A stretch of DNA of 64,000 bases from S5-A14a sp050908895 (GTDB taxonomy: Bacteria > Bacillota > Clostridia > Peptostreptococcales > Anaerovoracaceae): contig CP171222.1 in assembly GCA_050908895.1 (NCBI GenBank), positions 1,674,001-1,738,000 on the forward strand, read 5' to 3'. The notes below the pieces were generated by a model. That model made no database searches and was not told the DNA's origin. It saw only the letters and a program-made list of their open reading frames with translations. Below, in pieces: positions 42,989 to 51,996 of this stretch; positions within the stretch are counted from its first letter, which is position 1; each line of letters opens with the position of its first letter. A program made the position numbers and the translations under genes.

Positions 42989-44719
42989 ATGGCATTTGAT
43001 GGAATAATGGCTTGGGCTGTATCACTTGAACTTTCCGAAAAGCTTGCCTTAGGCAAAATCGAAAAGATATATCAACCAGAAAAAGATTCAATAATATTAC
43101 AAATTCATACCAAAACCTTTAAACACAAGGTGTTTATATCAGCAGCAAGCAATTCACCTCGTATATGCCTAACAAATCGCACTCTTCCAAATCCCACTGA
43201 ACCACCGATGTTCTGTATGGTGTTAAGAAAACATCTTCAAGGAGGAAGAATAAGTGAAATCAGGCAACGAGATTCAGAGAGAATAATAGAGATTGACTTT
43301 CAAGTTTTAGATGAACTTGGTTTTTCTGTTTCAAAAAGACTAGTAATCGAGATTATGGGAAAACACAGCAATATTGTTTTAATTAATATAAAAGATATGA
43401 AGATTATAGACAGTATAAAGCGAATTTCCGTAGATGTAAATAGAGCAAGGCAAATTTTACCAGGTCTAGTATATGAGTATCCTCCTTCCCAAGATAAAAT
43501 TGGCTTTAAAATATTTATTTGGAAAAATAAAAAAATACCTATTTCTAAAGATGTTAATTGGTGTGACTCTGCCTCAATTATGAAAAATGTTGCAGGAATA
43601 TCGCCTAAAGCAGCAGAAATCATTGCCACAACAGATGGCCTTTCATGCTTAGAAAACCTTCAGAAATCATTTTTTAATTCAAAATTTTATACAAATGTAT
43701 ATTTTAGAGACAATAAACCTATTGACTTCCATGTTTTGAATATGCATTCATTATTTGACAAAATAAAATGCTTTGATTCTCCAAGTGAAGCCATTGAGGC
43801 ATTCTTCCAAGAAAAAGAAGAAACTAATATAACACTTCAACAAAAAATAAGTTTAACCAAACAGATTAAGTACATCAAGGAAAAGCTCGGACTTAAACTT
43901 CAAAGAATGTCAGAAGATGTAGAAAAAGCCAAGTCATCAGAACACCTTCGCTTATATGGAGAACTTTTAACAGCAAATCTACATCTCTTAAAAAAAGGAG
44001 ATTCAGTCGCAAATTTAGTCAATTATTATACCGGTAATACAGTTGACATTAATCTGGACAACAAACTTTCTCCAAGCGAAAATGCTCAAAAATATTTTTG
44101 GCGTTACGGTAAAGCAATGAATACAATTAAAGAAAAACAACCCATGATTGAATCTGTATTACAGGAGTTAAATTATATTGACTCTGTATTACAACATCTT
44201 GAAAATGCTGATGACGCAAAACAAGTTCAGGAGATTAAATATGAATTAATTCAAGAGGGCTACATTAAAAATAAAATAAAAGAAAAAAAAAGGCAGAAAA
44301 CTAAAAAGCACATTGGTACAAAAACTACAAAAAAAAGCATACCCAACATTCTCACTTATACATCACCCCAAGGAAACAAAATATATGTAGGTCGTAACAA
44401 CAACGAAAACGACATCCTAACCTTAAAGATGTCAAGCAAATCGGATTTATGGTTTCATACAAAGGATATTCCGGGTTCTCATGTAATTTTGTCCACTAAA
44501 GGAAAAGATATAGATGACTTAGATTCTGCGGAAATAAAGGTAGCTGCATCTATTGCCGCTTATTACAGTAAAGGAAGGCTATCATCCAATGTACCTGTCG
44601 ACTACGTTCAGGTTAAATACATAAAAAAACCAGCTGGAGCTAAGCCCGGCATGGTAATTTTCAAAAACAACAAAACAATTTGGATAGACCCTTTTAATCC
44701 TCATGATCTGAAGCTTTAA
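42989..44719 (+). CDS. rqcH: RqcH / NFACT-family ribosome quality control factor
   Basis: 576 aa. NFACT-N domain from the start (MAFDGIMAWAVSLELSEKLALGKIEKIYQP), coiled-coil middle (about 280-420), NFACT-R from about 445 with SSKSDLWFHTKDIPGSHVIL. RqcH binds stalled 50S subunits and recruits tRNA-Ala to add C-terminal alanine tails; earlier named fibronectin-binding protein FbpA. TTAGGAGAAC before the ATG. Its 3' end overlaps the convergent relQ-type gene by 26 bases. Confidence 0.92.
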   Translation: MAFDGIMAWAVSLELSEKLALGKIEKIYQPEKDSIILQIHTKTFKHKVFISAASNSPRICLTNRTLPNPTEPPMFCMVLRKHLQGGRISEIRQRDSERIIEIDFQVLDELGFSVSKRLVIEIMGKHSNIVLINIKDMKIIDSIKRISVDVNRARQILPGLVYEYPPSQDKIGFKIFIWKNKKIPISKDVNWCDSASIMKNVAGISPKAAEIIATTDGLSCLENLQKSFFNSKFYTNVYFRDNKPIDFHVLNMHSLFDKIKCFDSPSEAIEAFFQEKEETNITLQQKISLTKQIKYIKEKLGLKLQRMSEDVEKAKSSEHLRLYGELLTANLHLLKKGDSVANLVNYYTGNTVDINLDNKLSPSENAQKYFWRYGKAMNTIKEKQPMIESVLQELNYIDSVLQHLENADDAKQVQEIKYELIQEGYIKNKIKEKKRQKTKKHIGTKTTKKSIPNILTYTSPQGNKIYVGRNNNENDILTLKMSSKSDLWFHTKDIPGSHVILSTKGKDIDDLDSAEIKVAASIAAYYSKGRLSSNVPVDYVQVKYIKKPAGAKPGMVIFKNNKTIWIDPFNPHDLKL

Positions 44720-45350
44720 GTGCTTCCCTTATCTTTTGCATTCTAAGGTCCGTATTTGCAATAGTATCGGCACAGTCCTTCAGGTCTTTGCCGATTTTTT
44801 CTGCATTTTTCACATTATGCTTATACTTTATCTGATGCTCAAGACTTGCCCAAAAATTCATAGCAACAGTTCTTATTTGTATTTCTACTCTCATAGGCTT
44901 TTTCTCATTAGAGAAAAAAACTGGTATTTCTACAATCATATGGTAGCTTCTATATCCATTAGCCTTGGGTTTTTTTATGTAATCTTTAATCATTATAACG
45001 GTAACATCATCTTGCCTTGCCAGCATTCTTGCGACACTGTATATGTCGTCAACAAAAGAGCATATCACTCTAACTCCTGCTACGTCATTAAGATTTTCTT
45101 CTATGGATTCTAGTGTAATAGGGTTTTCCTGTCTTACCAATTTATCAAGAATACTACCGTCTTTCTTTCGTCTTGACTTAATTGAGGATATGGGACTTTC
45201 GTCGGAAATTAACGAAAGTTCATTATTTAAGATTTCTAATTTAGTAACAATTTCTCTTATAGCCGAATCATATCTCATCATAAGTATTTCATAATCCTTG
45301 TTACCTTTTAATGCATAGTATTCTTTTACAAATTTTTCTTTTATTAACAT
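44694..45350 (-). CDS. Small alarmone synthetase (RelQ-type GTP pyrophosphokinase)
   Basis: 218 aa, a synthetase domain alone without hydrolase or TGS parts. Motifs: NDVAGVRVICSFVDDIYSVARML, KPKANGYRSYHMIVEIPVF (G-loop Tyr) and VEIQIRTVAMNFWASLEHQIKYK. Makes (p)ppGpp from ATP and GTP/GDP. It follows the hydrolase gene by one base. In Firmicutes such enzymes answer to envelope stress. RelP and RelQ types cannot be told apart with certainty here. Confidence 0.9.
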   Translation of the reverse strand: MLIKEKFVKEYYALKGNKDYEILMMRYDSAIREIVTKLEILNNELSLISDESPISSIKSRRKKDGSILDKLVRQENPITLESIEENLNDVAGVRVICSFVDDIYSVARMLARQDDVTVIMIKDYIKKPKANGYRSYHMIVEIPVFFSNEKKPMRVEIQIRTVAMNFWASLEHQIKYKHNVKNAEKIGKDLKDCADTIANTDLRMQKIREALKASDHED

Positions 45351-45351
45351 T

Positions 45352-46215
45352 TTATTTCCCTATTATTTCATCTACAATAAATTTTGAGATTTTCTTTATC
45401 ACTTTTTCTCCAGTTTCATGATCATTCCCATTATGAATTTCATGGAAATAACCTTCCCATTCTACGTACTCAAAACCTGGAGTAGTGCTATTTTGTTCTG
45501 CTAGCGACCTAGCACCTTCGACACCGCACAGCTTGTCTTCTGTACCTTGCATCAACAAAAATGGTTTTCCTATAGTTTTCCCCTCATCTTTCCAACACCC
45601 ATCATCAATGGCTTTACCGATATCAAATCCGTCTAAAGCACATCTCATTGTTATATACGGATGTACAAGGGGATTACTGCTATAGGGCTTTACATAAAGG
45701 AGATTTCCTAAATCTTTTTCATTGCATTGTGATCTAATTTTAAATTTAGGAGCAAATTTTGAACCCAATTTCACGATATTATATGTAAGTTTTGAAACCG
45801 GCCTGACAAGTCTTATCCATGGTGCCGATATTATGAATCCATCCAGTTCGCCGGCCAAATTACCTCTATACTTATAGTCTAGTGCTATATTCCCGCCCAT
45901 GCTGTGACCGTACAAAACAGTCGGCAGATTCGGGTATTTTTCTTTAACACAGGCAACAAGTTGGTCTATATATTCTAACACTTCATATCTTGGTGATGCA
46001 TCCCCTCTTATTCCGGTGGACATTCCATGTCCAGGCAAATCCATAGAATAAATGCGTATCTTATCCTCACCTAATATACTTGCCAGCCTATCGTATCTTC
46101 CTGCGTATTCACCTATACCGTGAATTATAATCATTGTAGCTCTAGGAATTGTTGAATTGAAGCAATAGCCTGAAATTTTTTCAGGACTGTTTGTCAATAT
46201 AAAATTTTCGAACAT
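45352..46215 (-). CDS. Alpha/beta hydrolase, monoacylglycerol-lipase-like
   Basis: 287 aa from ATG 46215. Serine-hydrolase fold with oxyanion IIHGIGEYAGRYDRLA, nucleophile elbow YGHSMGG, Asp in MQGTEDKLCG and His in GYFHEIHN. Resembles lysophospholipase/monoacylglycerol lipase proteins (Hydrolase_4). AGGAGG lies seven bases before ATG 46215 and one base before ATG 46221; the longer frame to 46281 runs through that site. Precedes the alarmone synthetase in an operon. Confidence 0.87.
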   Translation of the reverse strand: MFENFILTNSPEKISGYCFNSTIPRATMIIIHGIGEYAGRYDRLASILGEDKIRIYSMDLPGHGMSTGIRGDASPRYEVLEYIDQLVACVKEKYPNLPTVLYGHSMGGNIALDYKYRGNLAGELDGFIISAPWIRLVRPVSKLTYNIVKLGSKFAPKFKIRSQCNEKDLGNLLYVKPYSSNPLVHPYITMRCALDGFDIGKAIDDGCWKDEGKTIGKPFLLMQGTEDKLCGVEGARSLAEQNSTTPGFEYVEWEGYFHEIHNGNDHETGEKVIKKISKFIVDEIIGK

Positions 46216-46353
46216 ACTCATGCCTCCTCGTATCAAAAAACTTCTTTTATATATCAAAAAATAACATTTGCACAACAACATATATTTTAAGCAAAAATTA
46301 TCTGCTATTATTTTTATGCCAGCAAAAATAATAATTTAGAAAAAGGAGGAAGT

Positions 46354-46458
46354 ATGAAAAGTAACTGTAAGATATGCAATTCTCATACAAGGTTACAATC
46401 TTTTAAGGGCTATTTTATATGTGCCGAATGTCTTGCCTTTATTAAGGATAAAGTGTAG
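46354..46458 (+). CDS. 34-aa zinc-ribbon protein, Gin/CsfB-like
   Basis: Short plus-strand gene between two minus-strand genes. AAAAGGAGG lies four bases before the ATG. The product has two CxxC pairs: CKIC (residues 5-8) and CAEC (23-26), the second in YFICAECLAFI. The layout C-x2-C, about 14 residues, C-x2-C resembles the sporulation sigma-G inhibitor Gin (CsfB), but the protein is shorter than the about 60-aa Bacillus form. A perfect terminator follows. It may be a real Gin, a shortened relative or another zinc knuckle. Confidence 0.65.
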   Translation: MKSNCKICNSHTRLQSFKGYFICAECLAFIKDKV

Positions 46459-46519
46459 CTAATCTTATGAAAAAACTTGCATAAAGTTACCCTGCATTTA
46501 ACTCGTAGTGCTGGCAAAT

Positions 46520-46544
46520 AGAGGCTTTTGCCTCTTTTTTATTT
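46520..46544 (+). terminator. Terminator of the 34-aa gene
   Basis: Stem AGAGGC / GCCTCT with TTTT loop followed by TTTTTATTTT on the plus strand. The U run reaches into the 3' end of the convergent rluD-like gene. Confidence 0.85.
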
Positions 46545-47492
46545 TGGTGGTAATTTTTCTATCCGGCTTCTGAATTCATCGGGAATCGGAGCAGAAAATT
46601 CTAAATATTTTCTGGTTCGTGGATGTACGAATCCTATAGTTTTAGCATGTAACATCTGTCCATCCAATTTCCACGGTGTCTTCCTTGGTCCATATAACTT
46701 ATCTCCAACAATAGGATGTCCAATTGATGACATGTGAACCCTTATTTGATGTGTTCTCCCGGTTTTAAGAATACATTTAACCAAAGTAAAATTTCTAAAT
46801 TCTCTCTCAATTTGATATTCTGTATATGCACTTCTACCCTTGCCATCAGAAGCTATGGTCTTCTTTGTCCGATTAGTTGGGTGGCGATCTAGCGGCTTAT
46901 CTATATATCCTCTGGTTTCTTTAAAATTTCCATGAACGAGAGCAACATACTCTCGTTTTATCGAGTGAACCATCAGCTGTTTTTTCAGTCCCTCATGGGT
47001 AAAATTATTTTTGGCTACCATCAAAAGACCAGAAGTATCTTTATCAATTCTATGAACAATTCCAGGTCTATTTTTTCCACTAAGGTCTGATAGACTATCT
47101 CCATATCGCTCTAAAAGACCTTCAGCCATAGTCGGTTCTGTAGTTCCTGCCCCAGGATGAACGACCATACCTTTAGGTTTATTTATAATAATAACATCTT
47201 CATCTTCATAAATGATATCCAGATTCATTTTTACCTGGTAAATGATATTGCTTGCCTTATGATTAGAGTTTTTAAACTCATTAGAATTATAAGAAATTTC
47301 ATCACCATTAAAAATCAATGTTTTTTTGTTCTTGCCACTTGTAGTTTTACCATTTATCTTTATGTTACCATTAGCAATTTCCTTTTGAAGTTGATTTCTC
47401 GAAATTTCAGGTTCCAATGTTGCTAAAAATTGATCGAGTCTAATTGGTAGTTCATATTCATTGTCATTAGCTTTGTAACATTTATATACCAT
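46539..47492 (-). CDS. RluA-family 23S rRNA pseudouridine synthase (RluD-like)
   Basis: 317 aa. N-terminal S4 RNA-binding domain (RLDQFLATLEPEISRNQLQKEI), then the synthase domain with NKPKGMVVHPG and HRIDKDTSGLLMVAKN with catalytic Asp, GRTHQIRVHMSSIGHPIVGD near the end. Likely modifies helix 69 of 23S rRNA. It follows lspA by six bases, the usual Firmicutes pairing. Confidence 0.93.
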   Translation of the reverse strand: MVYKCYKANDNEYELPIRLDQFLATLEPEISRNQLQKEIANGNIKINGKTTSGKNKKTLIFNGDEISYNSNEFKNSNHKASNIIYQVKMNLDIIYEDEDVIIINKPKGMVVHPGAGTTEPTMAEGLLERYGDSLSDLSGKNRPGIVHRIDKDTSGLLMVAKNNFTHEGLKKQLMVHSIKREYVALVHGNFKETRGYIDKPLDRHPTNRTKKTIASDGKGRSAYTEYQIEREFRNFTLVKCILKTGRTHQIRVHMSSIGHPIVGDKLYGPRKTPWKLDGQMLHAKTIGFVHPRTRKYLEFSAPIPDEFRSRIEKLPPK

Positions 47493-47498
47493 ATTTTT

Positions 47499-47993
47499 TC
47501 AATCTCCCATCTTATCTTTTTCAAAGAAAATTAGATAAATAGCAATGATTACTGCACCAACCGTAACACCTACATCAGCGACATTGAAAACCGGAGGGAA
47601 AAAAGAAAAGCTAATCATATCCGTAACATATCCGTATAGAATTCTGTCTATAAGGTTACCAAATCCTCCTGCAACTATCATACAAACTCCCGTCATAATC
47701 ACAGTATTATCTTTATAGTATTTTATGGCGTACATCAATCCTACAATCATAACCATCAAAGTAATTCCTATAAGAAAATTAGTATGACCATTTAGAAAAC
47801 TAAATGCAGCACCATAGTTTTTAATATAAATTAGATTGAGTATTGATGGAATTATAACAACTCCATCCGTAAATTCTTTAAAACTACGCACATATACTTT
47901 AGTTAAATAGTCAACTAAAAAAATCCCTATCCCTAAAAATACAGGTAGAAATAAATTAAGATTGAACTTCTTTTTATAATTAATAGTATCCAA
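47499..47993 (-). CDS. lspA: Lipoprotein signal peptidase (LspA)
   Basis: 164 aa, four membrane helices. Catalytic Asp pair in GGFGNLIDRIL and FNVADVGVTVG. Removes signal peptides from prolipoproteins such as the NikA-like and resistance-operon lipoproteins of this window. Starts with TTG: GGAAGGG lies five bases before it and no ATG is suitable. Separated from divIVA by a strong terminator, so it begins its own lspA-rluD unit. Confidence 0.94.
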   Translation of the reverse strand: MDTINYKKKFNLNLFLPVFLGIGIFLVDYLTKVYVRSFKEFTDGVVIIPSILNLIYIKNYGAAFSFLNGHTNFLIGITLMVMIVGLMYAIKYYKDNTVIMTGVCMIVAGGFGNLIDRILYGYVTDMISFSFFPPVFNVADVGVTVGAVIIAIYLIFFEKDKMGD

Positions 47994-48025
47994 TTAATCC
48001 CTTCCTCATAAATTTCTATTCAAAA

Positions 48026-48050
48026 TATAAAAAACGGGGGGTATCCCCCG
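48026..48050 (-). terminator. Terminator after divIVA
   Basis: Stem CGGGGG / CCCCCG (48050-48045 with 48040-48035), four-base loop, followed on the minus strand by TTTTTTATATTTTG. Confidence 0.92.
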
Positions 48051-48055
48051 CAAAA

Positions 48056-48667
48056 TTATAGTACTTTAGTTTCTCTTTTATCTTTGCTCGGGACAAAATC
48101 ACTTCTCAATATTGATTTTATCGTAGAAGTATTTTCGCTAGATTTGCCTACTTTACGAATATCCTCATCTATTTCATTTAGATAAGATTCTTGAGTAAAT
48201 CCTTGCTCTATTTCATCAAGAAAAATACTACTATCATCAGAAAAACTCCCAAGCTCAGCTTCAAGCATCTTAATATATCTTTCTCTAAAATAATTAATCT
48301 TATTTTTAAGTGTTTCAAGCTCTCTATTAGCATTTAATACGGAAAGCTTAGCATCTTTCACTATAAATTCTGCTTCTTTTTCAGCATTGCTTATTATCAG
48401 TGCAGCTCTCTTTTCAGCACTATCCGATATATCTGAGAGCAACGTCTTTGCTGAGGTCAAAGTTTCTGATAAATTTCCTTGTTGTTGTCTATATTCAGAC
48501 ATCTGCTCTTTTAAGCTTTCCGATTCAGTTTTTAGTTCAGAAATAGTTCTCTGATAATTTTCAATGTCAAAAATTATGAAGTTTAAAAAACTATCAACTT
48601 CTTCTTTGTTATATCCGTTAAAAGCTTTGCTAAAGTCCTTTTTTTCAATATCAATAGGTGAAATCAT
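48056..48667 (-). CDS. divIVA: DivIVA-domain protein
   Basis: 203 aa. N-terminal DivIVA membrane-binding motif ISPIDIEKKDFSKAFNGYNKEEVDSFL (seen as KAFNGYNKEEVDSFL), then coiled coil to about residue 150 and an acidic tail. Marks curved membrane and division sites. Last gene of the division cluster (hlyD-like, yggS, sepF, yggT, divIVA). Confidence 0.93.
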   Translation of the reverse strand: MISPIDIEKKDFSKAFNGYNKEEVDSFLNFIIFDIENYQRTISELKTESESLKEQMSEYRQQQGNLSETLTSAKTLLSDISDSAEKRAALIISNAEKEAEFIVKDAKLSVLNANRELETLKNKINYFRERYIKMLEAELGSFSDDSSIFLDEIEQGFTQESYLNEIDEDIRKVGKSSENTSTIKSILRSDFVPSKDKRETKVL

Positions 48668-48676
48668 TTCTCTCCC

Positions 48677-48979
48677 TTACAAAATACCTATGGTGGACCA
48701 CCCTCCAATAATTATAAATGTTAAGATCCTATATATTATCCTAAGTAAAATAAACGCTACTATAAGAGAAAAATCAAAAGGCCCAGTGTTTAATCCAAGT
48801 CTATCCATCAAAGCTCTTGCCGGTGCACAAATTATTTCTGTAACTTGTACAAGTACCTGATAAATTTTTATAGCAGGACTATTGTAATCCATAGGAAAAA
48901 AACTTAAAATAGCTCGTCCTATCAATGCCCAATAGAACAATCTATAAATCCACGTTATAATCAGTAATAAAAAAGTCAA
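48677..48979 (-). CDS. YggT-family membrane protein
   Basis: 100 aa, two YGGT repeats of membrane helix pairs: RLFYWALIGRAILSFFP and the CAPARALMDRLGLNTGPFDFSLIVAFILL segment. Starts with TTG, preceded by AGGTGAG. The family has a proposed role in division or osmotic resistance; it sits between sepF and divIVA as in many Firmicutes. Confidence 0.9.
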   Translation of the reverse strand: MTFLLLIITWIYRLFYWALIGRAILSFFPMDYNSPAIKIYQVLVQVTEIICAPARALMDRLGLNTGPFDFSLIVAFILLRIIYRILTFIIIGGWSTIGIL

Positions 48980-48989
48980 ATTAACTCAC

Positions 48990-49487
48990 CTATCTCCAAG
49001 GATTCTTATCTTTAGCTTCAAACCCAAAATCAGTTTCCTTAGATGCATCTTCGCCAGAAATATCCACATTAGATGGTGTAAAAATAAAGATACTATTTGT
49101 AACTTTTCTAACATTTCCTTTCAATGCATATGTAGCTCCATTTAGAAAATCGAAAATCTTTCTACCCAGCTCCTGATCTAATTTTTCTAAGTTAACAATG
49201 ATAGGTCTTTTGCTCATCAAGCTGTCAACTAGTCTTGGACATTCATCAAAGCTTTTGGGTTCAATTACCACTAACTTGAAAGCACTGGTATTTGCAGTCG
49301 AAAATCTTTTGCTGCTATTCTTATATGGATTGGAGGTAGCTATAGTCTCCGTAAGAGGCTTTCTTGATGCAGTCTCAAGGCTTTTACTTGCTAGGATGTC
49401 TTCCTTAGCCATTGCAATTTCGTCCTGCGTAGCAAATTCTTCTTCCTCAATTCCTATAAATTTCTTGATTGAATCTGAAAATCCCAT
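48990..49487 (-). CDS. sepF: Cell division protein SepF
   Basis: 165 aa from ATG 49487. N-terminal amphipathic helix (MGFSDSIKKFIG) that binds membrane, variable linker, SepF core from about residue 75: VVIEPKSFDECPRLVDSLMSKRPIIVNLEKLD, then FDFLNGATYALKGNVRKV. SepF tethers and orders FtsZ. GAGGAG lies seven bases before ATG 49487; the earlier Met at 49502 overlaps that site. Confidence 0.93.
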   Translation of the reverse strand: MGFSDSIKKFIGIEEEEFATQDEIAMAKEDILASKSLETASRKPLTETIATSNPYKNSSKRFSTANTSAFKLVVIEPKSFDECPRLVDSLMSKRPIIVNLEKLDQELGRKIFDFLNGATYALKGNVRKVTNSIFIFTPSNVDISGEDASKETDFGFEAKDKNPWR

Positions 49488-49522
49488 ATCGTTTCTCCTC
49501 ATTTAATATATTATTCTTTGAT

Positions 49523-50215
49523 TTATCTATAATTTCTCTTTCCGAAAATTGCTGTCCCAACTCTTACATGAGTAGCTCCTTCTTCAATAGCAATCTTATA
49601 ATCGCCTGACATCCCCATAGATAGATACTTGAAGTTAACTCTATCTCTTGTATCCTTCGCATATTTATCATACAAGCCTTTGACCGTAGAAAAACAATGT
49701 CTCGCATCTTCAGGGTTATCATAAAGTGGTGCTATAGACATAAGCCCACAAATTTCAATTGACTCACATTTTTCATAAATATCTGAGATTAGCTCATCTA
49801 AATCGGCAGGATTTATTCCGAATTTGTTTTCCTCATTCTCAGCGTTAATCTGAATTAAGATTTTCATCTTTATGCCTTTTTGACTAGCTCGTTTATCAAT
49901 CTCCTCAGCTAATTTAAGAGAATCTACAGAATGTATCATATAGACCTTATCAATTATATATTTTACCTTATTTCGCTGTAAATGTCCAATTAAATGCCAT
50001 CTAACCTTCTTTACTTTATCATATTTTTCTTGAATTTCTTGAACTTTATTTTCACCAATATCTGTAACCCCTGCATCGATAGCCTCATTAATTTCTTGAT
50101 AGTTGTGTAATTTAGTAACAGCGATTAAATTCACATCATCAGGTTTTCTATTGCAACTTAGGGCTATATTTGCGATATCTGTCATTATCAGATTTAAATT
50201 TGATTCAATACTCAT
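49523..50215 (-). CDS. YggS-family pyridoxal phosphate homeostasis protein
   Basis: 230 aa, alanine-racemase-like TIM barrel with PLP Lys in IAVTKLHN (about residue 35), IGENKVQEI, WHLIGHLQRNKVKYI and LSMGMSGDYKIAIEEGATHVRVGTAIFG. Balances PLP and free amino acid pools. Standard neighbour of sepF; 21-base gap downstream. Confidence 0.95.
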   Translation of the reverse strand: MSIESNLNLIMTDIANIALSCNRKPDDVNLIAVTKLHNYQEINEAIDAGVTDIGENKVQEIQEKYDKVKKVRWHLIGHLQRNKVKYIIDKVYMIHSVDSLKLAEEIDKRASQKGIKMKILIQINAENEENKFGINPADLDELISDIYEKCESIEICGLMSIAPLYDNPEDARHCFSTVKGLYDKYAKDTRDRVNFKYLSMGMSGDYKIAIEEGATHVRVGTAIFGKRNYR

Positions 50216-50242
50216 GATACGTCCTCTCTAAAGTATTAATTA

Positions 50243-51223
50243 CTAAGGCCTTGTCAAAATCTGATCATAGGTAACAATTGTTTCAACAGCCTGACCCTTT
50301 TTATCAAAGAAAAGTTTATTTCTTATCACAGAATTTTCACCATCTGTAGAGATAACTTGAATAGGCTTAAAAACATAATCTCCAATTTTATCCCTTACCA
50401 TTACTCCTTTTCTTCCAGATTTATCCTTAGTTATACTGGAATTTTTTATGATTAGTCCTTTATTGACACTGTTTATCAAGTTTACTGAAACTTTCCTGTC
50501 CTTTGTAAATCCACTATAATACCTGTCCGAACTCATAACAAGCCTCAATCGATTTTTCTCCTTCGAAACGGATTCTATGAACATAATTATTGTATCATCT
50601 CTCCCGGCTTCCTTATTCTTAATATTTACCTTTATACCCGTATTGGCCTTATATTCATCTTTATATTTTATATTTGTATAACAAATTAGTTTCCAGTGAG
50701 ATCTTTCTACAATTTTAAACACCGGTTCCTTAGCAGCTATTTTCTTTCTTCTTAAATTTAATAAGGATTTGTCTGTCAGCTTAGAAATATTATTATAACT
50801 TACAGATTTCTCATTTTCCGGGTTAAATACTCCTTCATATCCATCACAGAAAAAAGATACGAGTCCTTCTCCTTGAGCAGTAAAATCAGAGGTAACCATA
50901 GCTTTATTTTTAGGTTTCTTCCCAAGGTTTACTAAATCTTCATCACTGTCTACATTTGTCCCATTTAAATCGAGAATCTTTGTTCCTACTCTAACTAAAT
51001 CATCATCCTTAATTAAGTAGTTAACATCCCCGGAAGTCCCTGCATTATACACCATCTCATCCCTTATAACTACACCTTCCGCTCCCCTTGAGACCGTTAA
51101 TTCTCCATACTGAACAGGGTAACTCGACCTGAGAAGTCCCAACGCATCCGGAATAATGTAAATTAAAAAATATAATATAACAACAGCAATTATATACATC
51201 GCTATAGTTTTTTTCTTAAACAT
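50243..51223 (-). CDS. HlyD-like secretion/efflux adaptor protein
   Basis: 326 aa from ATG 51223, which has GGGGGTAG before it; the Met at 51235 lacks a ribosome site. One N-terminal membrane helix (TIAMYIIAVVILYFLIYIIP), then a beta-rich extracellular part with RGAEGVVIRDE and a barrel-sandwich-like LVRVGTKILDLNG. Proteins of this type stand upstream of yggS-sepF in several Clostridia; a partner transporter is not visible, so the role, perhaps in division or wall export, is open. Confidence 0.75.
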   Translation of the reverse strand: MFKKKTIAMYIIAVVILYFLIYIIPDALGLLRSSYPVQYGELTVSRGAEGVVIRDEMVYNAGTSGDVNYLIKDDDLVRVGTKILDLNGTNVDSDEDLVNLGKKPKNKAMVTSDFTAQGEGLVSFFCDGYEGVFNPENEKSVSYNNISKLTDKSLLNLRRKKIAAKEPVFKIVERSHWKLICYTNIKYKDEYKANTGIKVNIKNKEAGRDDTIIMFIESVSKEKNRLRLVMSSDRYYSGFTKDRKVSVNLINSVNKGLIIKNSSITKDKSGRKGVMVRDKIGDYVFKPIQVISTDGENSVIRNKLFFDKKGQAVETIVTYDQILTRP

Positions 51224-51249
51224 ATCTACCCCCATTAATCAATATAATT

Positions 51250-51996
51250 TTATAACAAATGGAGATATTTTTCCATTATTTTCTTCTCATCTTTACTGCG
51301 ATTTTTCCAATTATCTTCATTATCTATATAGGCTCTCAGTATCTCCGGCCTACGTTCATATGTAATAGCTAAACTCTTCTCCAGTTTCCACAATTCAATC
51401 AATTTATGATTCCCACTATATAATACCGCCGGTACATGTGCATCTTCATAGTCCCTTGGCTGAGTGTACTGCGGGTGCTCTAAAAGGCCTGAATAAATGC
51501 TTTCTTCCATGGCTGATGACTCCTTTGGCAGAACATCTTTTATTAAACGACTCACACCATCTATAACAACCATGGCAGCCAGCTCTCCACCTGTCAGAAC
51601 ATAATCCCCAATGGAAACTTCTTCAATATCAAATCGATCGAGCACTCTCTGATCTACACCTTCATAGTGGCCGCACAAAATAGTGAACTCCTCAAGTTTA
51701 GCGATTTCCTTCATTTTATGATAATCCACTATCTGTCCTCTTGGCGACATGTAATAAATTTTGGTTTTTTCTAGATTATTGTTTATAATGCAATCAAATA
51801 AAGGTTGAGGCATCATAACCATCCCTTGTCCACCTCCGAAAGGATAGTCGTCGACTTTATTATGCTTATTTTTAGAATAATCTCGTGGATTAATTATATT
51901 AAATTCCAAGAGATTTGCCTTTTGAGCTCTACCTAGAATGCTGAAATCTAAAGGTGCAAACATTTCAGGAAATAGGCTTAAAATATTAATCTTCAT
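51250..51996 (-). CDS. trmD: tRNA (guanine37-N1)-methyltransferase TrmD
   Basis: 248 aa, SPOUT knot methyltransferase. MKINILSLFPEMFAP start, DDYPFGGGQGMVMMPQP, LCGHYEGVDQRVLD and EVSIGDYVLTGGELAAMVVID are the signature blocks. Methylates G37 to prevent frameshifts. Overlaps rimM by 11 bases. The usual next gene rplS is absent; the hlyD-like gene follows after 26 bases. Confidence 0.96.
   Translation of the reverse strand: MKINILSLFPEMFAPLDFSILGRAQKANLLEFNIINPRDYSKNKHNKVDDYPFGGGQGMVMMPQPLFDCIINNNLEKTKIYYMSPRGQIVDYHKMKEIAKLEEFTILCGHYEGVDQRVLDRFDIEEVSIGDYVLTGGELAAMVVIDGVSRLIKDVLPKESSAMEESIYSGLLEHPQYTQPRDYEDAHVPAVLYSGNHKLIELWKLEKSLAITYERRPEILRAYIDNEDNWKNRSKDEKKIMEKYLHLL

Noticed and set aside
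44694..44719. 26-bp 3' overlap of rqcH and the alarmone synthetase as an antisense control system
   Set aside because: Short convergent overlaps are common in compact genomes; no further structure supports regulation.
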